Assembly (NCBI GenBank): GCA_964651395.1
Contig: CAZYXZ010000062.1
Coordinates: forward strand, 1 to 21,362
Source: CAZYXZ01 sp964651395
GTDB taxonomy: Bacteria; Actinomycetota; Actinomycetes; BP-191
Reading direction: 5' to 3'
Length of the DNA stretch: 21,362 nucleotides
Shown: positions 14,161 through 19,932 of the stretch, piece after piece
Position numbering within the stretch: position 1 is the stretch's first letter
Layout of the letters: every line of letters begins with the position of its first letter
Position numbers and translations under genes: made by a program
The notes under the pieces: generated by a model
Told to the model about the DNA's origin: nothing
The model's database searches: none
What the model saw: only the letters and a program-made list of their open reading frames with translations

Positions 14161-15387
14161 TCAGACCGGAACGCCGGGCAGGCACCACAGGCTGTTCCTC
14201 GCCGGGGCCGCGGGGAGGAACCGGATCGGCGCGGAGGGGGTCTCGGCCCGTCGCTGCGCGGGCGGCGCATCGGCCGCCGCGAGGTCGTAGCGGAGCACAT
14301 CGATGCCGCGCTGCACGTCGAGGGAGTACACGACGTCCTGCGTGATCCAGTAGCTGGCGATCGTCGACCCCCCGACCGGCATGAAGTGGCCGACCTCGCT
14401 GATCTCGCCGCTGCGGCCGACCCGGAGGAAGCGCACGCCGTGCTCGAAGAAGCCGGCCGCGACGAGACCACCGTCACGGAACGCCGGATGCTGCTGGAAC
14501 CACATGGCGGTGCAGCCCCAGACGCCGGCCGGCGGGTTCCCCGCGGCCGGGTCGCCGTTGGTCACGCGGAAGGCGTCGACCAGGCGCAGCCGACCGGTGC
14601 GCTGCCAGCCTCGGGTGTCCCACGTCATGAACGCGCCGCTGGACGCGTTGCACGTGCCGGAGAACGGGGTCTCGCCCTGCACCAGGGCGAAGCGGTCGCG
14701 ACCGCCCCGTGGCCAGCGGACGGAGTGGATGAGCCGGTCGTCGTCGGTCGTACCGCGCGCCAGCACGACGGGCCGTGCCGGGTTGCGGCGCGCGTCGAGC
14801 ACCCGCATGGTGCGGCTCGCGGTGAGCAGCACGCCGGGGGAGACCTCCGTGATGTCGAAGCCGTCGGTGACGGGCAGTGATGCCCATCGACCGGCGACCC
14901 GCGGCGACGCCGGGTTGCGCAGGTCGACGATCGTCCCCCGGGATCCGTACGCCCAGGTGCAGCGGAGCACGCAGGTGTAGGTGTGGTCTCGCATCTCCGG
15001 CATGGTCGCCAGCAGGACCGGCGCGGTCTTGTCGCGGACGTCCCAGACGCGCAACGTCCCGAGCGCGCCCTGCTCGTCGTTCATCAGCAGGATGTCGCCG
15101 TTGCTGTCGACGTCCTCGCTCGGGAAGACGAAGCCGATCGGCGTCACCGAGAGCAGCGCGGGTTGCAGCGGGTTCGAGACGTCGTAGATCGAGAAGCTCC
15201 TCGTGCCTCCGACGTAGAGGTGCCGGCCGATCAGCCGCGCGCCCGTCGCCACGCCCGCCTCGAGTGGGACCGTCGTGACCCAGGTGACGTTGCCCGACGA
15301 CACGCCGGTCAGGGGCACCGCCGCCTGGCTCGCGGGGACGCCGATCACGGCGGCCAGGAAGGCCGTGAGCACCATCAGCCGTCGCAC
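14161..15387 (-). CDS. Secreted LVIVD-repeat protein
   Basis: 408 residues. The N-terminus (RRLMVLTAFLAAVIGVPASQA) is a signal peptide. The rest is a predicted beta-propeller with degenerate LVIVD-type repeats, seen as HLYVGGTRSFSIYDVSNP, TLRVWDVRDKTAPVLLA, GTIVDLRNPASPRVAGRW and MRVLDARRNPARPVVLA. Cysteine pairs (CVLRC at about 165-170, CNASS, CTAMW, CLPG near the end) suggest disulfides, consistent with export. Function unknown; such proteins are found on cell surfaces. I chose GTG 15387 with AGGGGGA upstream; ATG 15375 is the alternative. It starts 10 bp after the stop of the sigma/anti-sigma fusion gene, so the two are probably co-transcribed. It converges with the class II DAHP synthase, 22 bp apart, with no clear terminator in the gap. 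Confidence 0.82.
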   Translation of the reverse strand: MRRLMVLTAFLAAVIGVPASQAAVPLTGVSSGNVTWVTTVPLEAGVATGARLIGRHLYVGGTRSFSIYDVSNPLQPALLSVTPIGFVFPSEDVDSNGDILLMNDEQGALGTLRVWDVRDKTAPVLLATMPEMRDHTYTCVLRCTWAYGSRGTIVDLRNPASPRVAGRWASLPVTDGFDITEVSPGVLLTASRTMRVLDARRNPARPVVLARGTTDDDRLIHSVRWPRGGRDRFALVQGETPFSGTCNASSGAFMTWDTRGWQRTGRLRLVDAFRVTNGDPAAGNPPAGVWGCTAMWFQQHPAFRDGGLVAAGFFEHGVRFLRVGRSGEISEVGHFMPVGGSTIASYWITQDVVYSLDVQRGIDVLRYDLAAADAPPAQRRAETPSAPIRFLPAAPARNSLWCLPGVPV

Positions 15388-15397
15388 CCAGGTCCCC

Positions 15398-16771
15398 CTA
15401 TGTCGTGGCGGTGTAGCCGGCGGATGCAGACTTCGACCCGTCGGTGGCGCGCACCTCGTGCGGGCCGGGCAGGCCGGACGAGTCGCACAGTCGCAGGGTG
15501 ACGGTGAAGCTGCCGCTGCTGCCGGGCGTCGCGCGGGTCGTCGACGCCGTCGGACCGCCGAAAGTGTTGTGGTAGGTGATGCGCACCTGCTGGCCGGGCG
15601 TCCAGTTGCGGCCGCGGATCTGCACCGGGTCGCAGTTGCGCCCTGCTGTCTTGCTGAGGGTGATCGCCGCCGGCCCGGTGGCGATCTGCGACGGCGTGGA
15701 CGTCGGTGCGGTCGGGGTGACGCTCGTCGCCGTCGGTGCCGCAGTTGCGGTGGCGGTCGCCGTCGCGCTGGCGGTCGCCGTCGCGCTGGCGGTCGCCGTC
15801 GGCGTCGGTGATCCCGTGGGCACGACATCCGGCGCGCGACCCAGGTCGCCGAAGGCGTCCACCCTGCTCGTGGCGATGCCGAGGGCTCCGCCGAGCAGCA
15901 CGGCACCCCCGAGGCAGGCGGCCGCCATCGACAGGGAGGGCATCGCTGCCCGGCCGGTGTGCCCGGTGCCCAGCGCGACACCGGTGGGCAGGAGGCGCTT
16001 CGCCGCCTGGCCGACGCGGGTGAGGAGCGCGTCACGCCGGCTGTCCGGCATGGCGAGGATGGCCAGCCCGGAGAGCAGGCGGCGAGCCTCCCGCAGCTGC
16101 GGCTCGTCCGCGGCGCAGCTCGAGCAGCGTTCGAGGTGGTGCGCGACCGGCCGGTGACGCGGCTTCGGCAGCGTGCCGTCGACGAGCTGGCTCAGCTCGG
16201 CGAGCTCCTCGTCGTGCCCCGCGGGCTCGGTGACCGGTTCCGTGGCGACCGGCTCGGCCGGGTCGTGCGCCACGGGATCGAGGGCCATGAAGCGCAGCCG
16301 CGCCCGGGCGACGATCCGCGTCGCGCTCTCCGCGGTGACCCCCAACGCGACCGCCGTCGACTCGTAGGGGAGGTCGTAGGCGTCGCGCAGCAGCAGGGCG
16401 ATCCGGTCCCGTTCGACCAGCCGGCTCAACGCGTGCCGCGCGACCGCGTCGTGCGGGGAGCGCCGGATCAGCCCTGCGGGCACATCCCCGTCGCTGTCGG
16501 CGTCGCCCAGGTCGGCGGCCGGCTCCTCACCGCTGCGGACCCGGCTGGCCAGCACGCGAGCGTCCTTGAACCACGTCCCGACGACGTCGGGAACCGTGTC
16601 CGGACGCAGCCGCAGCGACTCGAGCAGAGCGAGGGCGCTCGACTCGACCACCTCGGCAGCCTCGCCCGGAGTGCAGCCGATGCGACGTACGTCGTCGTGG
16701 ACGCGGTCGGCGTACGCGCGGATGACGTCGAGGAAGGCCGCAGCGCTCGCGTCGGTGCGCCGGGGGTTCAC
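15398..16771 (-). CDS. ECF sigma factor fused to zinc-finger anti-sigma, membrane helix and extracellular domain
   Basis: One 457-residue chain. Residues 10-80 resemble sigma region 2 and 115-163 region 4 (RDRIALLLRDAYDLPYESTAVALGVTAESATRIVARARLRF). A ZAS-type zinc finger follows, AELSQLVDGT then His212-x3-Cys216-x2-Cys219. A transmembrane helix lies at 281-301, then a Thr/Ala/Ser/Pro low-complexity linker (318-361) and an Ig-like extracellular domain (366-457) with Cys380 and Cys429. Sigma, anti-sigma and sensor would thus be one protein; release from the membrane is needed for it to act as a free factor. ECF groups with C-terminal zinc-finger/membrane extensions are known in actinobacteria. 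The GTG at 16771 has GGAG 6 nt upstream. The secreted LVIVD protein follows in the same unit. Confidence 0.82.
   Translation of the reverse strand: MNPRRTDASAAAFLDVIRAYADRVHDDVRRIGCTPGEAAEVVESSALALLESLRLRPDTVPDVVGTWFKDARVLASRVRSGEEPAADLGDADSDGDVPAGLIRRSPHDAVARHALSRLVERDRIALLLRDAYDLPYESTAVALGVTAESATRIVARARLRFMALDPVAHDPAEPVATEPVTEPAGHDEELAELSQLVDGTLPKPRHRPVAHHLERCSSCAADEPQLREARRLLSGLAILAMPDSRRDALLTRVGQAAKRLLPTGVALGTGHTGRAAMPSLSMAAACLGGAVLLGGALGIATSRVDAFGDLGRAPDVVPTGSPTPTATASATATASATATATATAAPTATSVTPTAPTSTPSQIATGPAAITLSKTAGRNCDPVQIRGRNWTPGQQVRITYHNTFGGPTASTTRATPGSSGSFTVTLRLCDSSGLPGPHEVRATDGSKSASAGYTATT
15752..15800 (-). repeat. 18-bp tandem repeat in linker of sigma fusion gene
   Basis: The plus-strand unit GGCGGTCGCCGTCGCGCT occurs twice perfectly (15752-15769, 15770-15787) and a third time partly (15788-15800). 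It encodes the alternating Ala/Thr/Ser linker between membrane helix and extracellular domain. Such in-frame repeats can vary linker length by slippage. Confidence 0.8.
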
Positions 16772-16802
16772 GTCCTGCTCCGATCCTGCGTCGGGGAGGT
16801 AC

Positions 16803-16808
16803 TACCTT
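16803..16808 (+). promoter_or_regulatory. -10 element of threonine aldolase gene, leaderless mRNA likely
   Basis: TACCTT fits TANNNT and ends 6 nt before the GTG at 16815. Transcription should start at or next to the first base of the start codon, giving a leaderless mRNA, which agrees with the lack of a Shine-Dalgarno close to this GTG. The -35 region is not obvious. Confidence 0.5.
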
Positions 16809-16814
16809 AGAGCC

Positions 16815-17855
16815 GTGAGCAGCCCCGACCGGGTCATCGACCTGCGCAGCGACACCGTCACGCGGCCGACTCCGGAGATGCGTCGGGCCATGGCCGAGGC
16901 CGAGGTCGGCGACGACGTCTACGGCGAGGATCCGACGATCGGCCGGCTCGAGCAGACGGTCGCCGGACTCTTCGGCCGGGCTGCCGCCGTGTTCGTTCCC
17001 AGCGGCACGATGGGTAACCAGATCGCCATCCGGCTGCTGGTGCCGCCGGCCGAGGAGCTGCTGCTCGACGCCGACGCGCACATCGTCAACTACGAAGGCG
17101 GTGGCGCGGCGCAGCACGGTGGCATCCAGACCCGCACGCTGACCTCGGCGCGCGGCCTGCTCCACCCGACTGCGCTGCGCGCGCAGGTCCGCCCGGCCGG
17201 ATTCCATACGGTCACGACGAGGGCGATCGCGGTCGAGGACACGCACAACCGCGGCGGCGGTGTCCCGTACCCGCTGGAGCGGCTCCAGGAGATCCGCGCG
17301 CTCTGCGACGAGTTCGGCGTCGCCTTGCACTGTGACGGCGCCCGGCTCTGGAACGCGCACGTGGCGACCGGCATCGCCCTGACGACGTACGGCGGCCTCT
17401 ACCAGACGCTCTCGGTCTGCCTGTCGAAGGGGCTCGGCGCACCGGTCGGGTCGGTCATCGTCGGCGACGCGGAGCCGATGGCGGCCGCGCGCGTGATCCG
17501 GCGCCGGCTCGGCGGCGGCATGCGGCAGGCCGGGATCCTGGCCGCCGGCGGGATCGTGGCGCTCGGCAACATCGAGCGCCTGGCCGACGACCACGCGCGT
17601 GCCCGGCGGCTCGCGGACACCGTGGCCGAGGTGACCGACGGCGTCGTGCGCCCGGACGAGGTGGAGACGAACGTCGTCCCGATCGACCTCTCCAACCACG
17701 CGTTGGACGCGCCGACCCTCGCTGCGCGGGCACGGGACGAGGGCGTGCTGATCGGCATGGTCGCGCCCCGACGCGCCCGCGTCCTGACCCACCTCGACGT
17801 CGACGACGACGGCGTCGACCACGCCGCGAAGGTGCTCGCGAAGCTCCTCGCCTAG
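16815..17855 (+). CDS. ltaE: Low-specificity L-threonine aldolase
   Basis: PLP-dependent fold-type I enzyme that cleaves L-threonine or allo-threonine to glycine and acetaldehyde in the cytoplasm. The 346-residue length is typical. DLRSDTVTRPTPEMRRAM at the N-terminus, GDDVYGEDPT (32-41), PSGTMGNQ (62-69), HCDGAR with Asp174 for the pyridine nitrogen, and SVCLSKGLGAPVGS with the Schiff-base Lys205 identify the family. GTG 16815 begins the conserved N-terminus and fits the leaderless promoter just upstream. The stop codon overlaps that of the convergent type I DAHP synthase gene in a shared CTAG. A single-gene unit between two minus-strand units. Confidence 0.92.
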   Translation: MSSPDRVIDLRSDTVTRPTPEMRRAMAEAEVGDDVYGEDPTIGRLEQTVAGLFGRAAAVFVPSGTMGNQIAIRLLVPPAEELLLDADAHIVNYEGGGAAQHGGIQTRTLTSARGLLHPTALRAQVRPAGFHTVTTRAIAVEDTHNRGGGVPYPLERLQEIRALCDEFGVALHCDGARLWNAHVATGIALTTYGGLYQTLSVCLSKGLGAPVGSVIVGDAEPMAAARVIRRRLGGGMRQAGILAAGGIVALGNIERLADDHARARRLADTVAEVTDGVVRPDEVETNVVPIDLSNHALDAPTLAARARDEGVLIGMVAPRRARVLTHLDVDDDGVDHAAKVLAKLLA

Positions 17856-18883
17856 CGGGTCGGCGCCTTGGTCGGGGTACGGCCGACGAGGGGCGCGAAG
17901 GCGGTCACCGCGTCGGCGAGCTCGGCCAGGTCGGCGGGCATGAGCGCTTGCGGCCCGTCGCAGAGCGCGGTCTCCGGATGTGGATGCACGTCGACGATGA
18001 TGCCGTCCGCGCCGACCGCGAGCGCCGCCCGCGACAGCGGCAGCACGAGCTCGCGCTTCCCGCCGGAGTGCGACGGGTCGACGATCACCGGCAGGTGGCT
18101 CATCGCGTGCACCATCGGCACCGCCGACACGTCGAGCGTGTTGCGAGTCGCCGTCTCGAAGGTACGGATGCCGCGCTCGCACAGCACGATCGCCATGTTG
18201 CCGCGCTGCGCGATGTATTCCGCGGCCATCAGCCATTCCTCGAGAGTGGCCTGCAGGCCCCGCTTGAGCAGGACCGGCTTCGTGGTGCTGCCGACGGCCT
18301 GGAGCAGGGGGAAGTTCTGCATGTTGCGGGTGCCGATCTGCAGCATGTCGGCGTAGCTCGCGACCAGATCGACGTCCGCCGCGTCGACCACCTCGGTCAC
18401 GATGGGCAGTCCGGTCTCCTCGCGGACGTCAGCGAGGATGCGTAGCCCTGCCTCACCGAGCCCCTGGAACGCGTACGGCGACGTCCGCGGCTTGTAGGCG
18501 CCGCCACGCAGCAGGCTGGCGCCTGCGGCGACTGCCATGCGCGCCGCCTCGAGCGTCTGCTCCGCGGTCTCCACCGCGCACGGGCCGGCGATCAGCGTGA
18601 AGTGGCCGGGGCCGATCGGCACGCCGCCCACCTCGACCGTCGACGGCTCGGTGTGGCTCTCGCGCGACACCAGCTTGTACGGGCGCGAGATGCGCACGAC
18701 CTCGAGCACGCCGGGCATCGCGTCCAGGTTGAGCGCGGTGAACTGCTCCAGGTCGCCGACCAGCCCCACGATCGTGCGCGAGACCCCGCGGGAGACGAAC
18801 GCCGACCCACCCGCGTGCTCGACGAGCGCGACGACGGCGTCGACGTCGGTCGTGCCGGCGTCGGTCTTCATGACGACCACCAT
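17852..18883 (-). CDS. aroF: 3-deoxy-7-phosphoheptulonate synthase, class I (beta type)
   Basis: Catalyses the same first shikimate step as the class II enzyme at 12792-14138 but belongs to the unrelated-in-sequence type I, KDO8P-synthase-like branch. 343 residues: an N-terminal ferredoxin-like regulatory domain (about 1-75, as in the feedback-inhibited Thermotoga enzyme), then a TIM barrel with LIAGPCAVET, LLRGGAYKPRTSPYAFQGLG, KPVLLKRG, VLCERGIRTFE, PVIVDPSHSGGKRE and GIIVDVHPHPETALCDGPQ. ATG 18883 has AGGAGG (18893-18898) 9 nt upstream. Expression is probably controlled by the aromatic leader-peptide attenuator at 18910-19018. The stop overlaps that of threonine aldolase. It lies downstream of the EamA transporter and PASTA kinase on the same strand. 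Confidence 0.93.
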   Translation of the reverse strand: MVVVMKTDAGTTDVDAVVALVEHAGGSAFVSRGVSRTIVGLVGDLEQFTALNLDAMPGVLEVVRISRPYKLVSRESHTEPSTVEVGGVPIGPGHFTLIAGPCAVETAEQTLEAARMAVAAGASLLRGGAYKPRTSPYAFQGLGEAGLRILADVREETGLPIVTEVVDAADVDLVASYADMLQIGTRNMQNFPLLQAVGSTTKPVLLKRGLQATLEEWLMAAEYIAQRGNMAIVLCERGIRTFETATRNTLDVSAVPMVHAMSHLPVIVDPSHSGGKRELVLPLSRAALAVGADGIIVDVHPHPETALCDGPQALMPADLAELADAVTAFAPLVGRTPTKAPTR

Positions 18884-18909
18884 GGGAAGAGCCCTCCTGG
18901 AACGGCGAA

Positions 18910-18935
18910 AGCCCCGGACCGACCGGCCCGGGGCT
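18910..18935 (-). terminator. Attenuator terminator hairpin ahead of class I DAHP synthase gene
   Basis: On the minus-strand RNA, AGCCCCGGGCC (18935-18925) pairs with GGTCCGGGGCT (18920-18910): 11 pairs including one G-U, capped by a GGTC tetraloop and followed by TTTCGCCGTT. It sits between the leader peptide stop and the gene's ribosome-binding site. Its 5' arm can pair instead with leader bases 18977-18968. Confidence 0.8.
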
Positions 18936-18997
18936 CCTGGTTGCGACTGCTACGCGCGAACGGCGGCAGCCACCAGGGCGGGGCCCGGGTGGTAGCC
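18927..18997 (-). promoter_or_regulatory. Alternative RNA structures of the attenuator (pause and antiterminator)
   Basis: Pause hairpin 1:2 pairs GGC-ta-CCACC (18997-18988) with GGTGG-ct-GCC (18974-18965), with a further GGG/CCC inside. Antiterminator 2:3 pairs CCTGGTGGCT (18977-18968) with AGCCCCGGG (18935-18927): nine pairs, one G-U, one bulged U. The second structure removes the whole upper half of the terminator's 5' arm. Pairings were found by eye, not by energy computation. Confidence 0.7.
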
Positions 18998-19018
18998 ATA
19001 CCAAAACGCGCTGCGCAT
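18950..19018 (-). CDS. Aromatic leader peptide of a transcription attenuator
   Basis: A 22-codon ORF beginning MRSAFWYGYHP and ending AAAVRA. Residues 5-9 are Phe-Trp-Tyr-Gly-Tyr, coded TTT TGG TAT GGC TAC; TTT and TAT look scarce in the surrounding GC-rich genes, which should sharpen ribosome stalling. The stop TAG (18952-18950) is followed 14 nt later by the terminator. Stalling on the aromatic codons would cover the 5' arm of hairpin 18997-18965 (GGCTACCACC with GGTGGCTGCC), freeing bases 18977-18968 to pair with the terminator's 5' arm. It is too short for ordinary gene finding. A TACGGT -10 box ends 6 nt before its ATG, so the mRNA is probably leaderless. The peptide itself is not expected to have a function beyond being translated. 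Confidence 0.85.
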   Translation of the reverse strand: MRSAFWYGYHPGPALVAAAVRA

Positions 19019-19024
19019 GTCGGA

Positions 19025-19030
19025 ACCGTA
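19025..19030 (-). promoter_or_regulatory. -10 element for attenuator leader and class I DAHP synthase gene
   Basis: On the minus strand TACGGT fits TANNNT and is followed by six bases (TCCGAC) and then the leader peptide ATG at 19018. This predicts a leaderless start. It lies between the EamA stop (19039) and the leader, so the promoter upstream region is inside the 3' end of the EamA gene. No good -35 is visible. Confidence 0.5.
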
Positions 19031-19038
19031 GCAGAGGC

Positions 19039-19932
19039 TCACGACTCGAGCCTGGCCGTTCTTCCCTCGGCACCGCGGCGGGGGCCGAGCTCGACGAGCA
19101 ACATGGCTCCGAGGATGAGCGCGGACCCGACGAGCTCGCGCACGCCGAAGCGCTCCTCGCCGTAGCTCACCGCGACCAGGCCGGCGAACACGGGCTCCAT
19201 CGTCATGATGACCGCGGCCCGGGTCGGCTGCAGGTGTGCCTGCGCCCACGTCTGCACGACGAAGGCGACCGCGGTGGCGAGCACAGCGGTGACGCCGAGC
19301 GCCCACCACACGCTCGCGGTGCGCGGCACGACGACCCCGGTCGGCGCCGTGACCAGCAGGCAGCCCACCGCGACGACGGCGAGCTGGACGACGGCCAGGC
19401 CGTAGGCGTCCCGGCCGGCCGACCACTCGCCGAGCCCGACGATGTGCAGGGCGAACGCGAGCGCGCAGCCGAGGGTCAGCAGCTCACCGCGACCGATCTC
19501 GAACCCGTGCAGCGAGAGCAGTCCGAGCCCGAGCGTCGCGATGCCGACGGCAAGCCAGGAGGCCGCGCCGGGCGGTTTGCGCAGCAGCACGTAGGCGGTC
19601 AGCGGCGTGAAGACGACGAACATCCCGGTGATGAACCCGCTCACTCCCGCGCCGGCCGTCTCCAGACCGAAGGTCTGGAGGACGTAGCCCGCGCCGAGCG
19701 CCACTCCCAGCAGGACGCCGTACCGGCGCGCGTCGGAGCTGAGGCGCAGCACCGCGCGCGGCCGGAGCAGCAGCATGGCGACGGTGGCGAGGGCGAAACG
19801 CCAGGTCAGGAAGTCGAGGACGGGCAGCGTCGTGATCGCGTCCTTCACGACGACGAACGTCGAGCCCCACACGGCCGTCACCGCCACGAGGGAAGCGACG
19901 ACTGCCCACGTGCGCGGGGCGCCGCGGGGCAT
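19039..19932 (-). CDS. EamA/DMT family transporter
   Basis: 297 residues with about ten hydrophobic helices arranged as two EamA repeats. The first begins VVASLVAVTAVWGSTFVVVKDA, a typical DMT opening, and ends near ASWLAVGIATLGLGLLSLHG. The second begins ELLTLGCALAFALHIVGLGEW and ends TMEPVFAGLVAVSYGEERFGVRELVGSALILGAMLLVEL, containing the usual MEPVFA motif. It is an inner-membrane metabolite exporter or importer; the family includes amino acid exporters but the substrate cannot be read from sequence. Its ATG overlaps the PASTA kinase stop (TGATG), so it is translationally coupled to it. The aromatic attenuator starts 20 nt after its stop, which makes an aromatic compound a reasonable guess as substrate. 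Confidence 0.87.
   Translation of the reverse strand: MPRGAPRTWAVVASLVAVTAVWGSTFVVVKDAITTLPVLDFLTWRFALATVAMLLLRPRAVLRLSSDARRYGVLLGVALGAGYVLQTFGLETAGAGVSGFITGMFVVFTPLTAYVLLRKPPGAASWLAVGIATLGLGLLSLHGFEIGRGELLTLGCALAFALHIVGLGEWSAGRDAYGLAVVQLAVVAVGCLLVTAPTGVVVPRTASVWWALGVTAVLATAVAFVVQTWAQAHLQPTRAAVIMTMEPVFAGLVAVSYGEERFGVRELVGSALILGAMLLVELGPRRGAEGRTARLES

Noticed and set aside
15752..15800. Direct repeats as a possible CRISPR array
   Set aside because: Units are head to tail without spacers and lie in a coding linker.
15388..16035. Upstream extension of the LVIVD protein frame into the sigma fusion gene
   Set aside because: It loses the signal peptide position and is out of frame with clear sigma/anti-sigma coding.
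16527..18236. Minus-strand open frame of about 570 codons across the aldolase gene
   Set aside because: Its start lies within DAHP synthase in another frame and the product has no recognisable domain; threonine aldolase on the plus strand explains the region.
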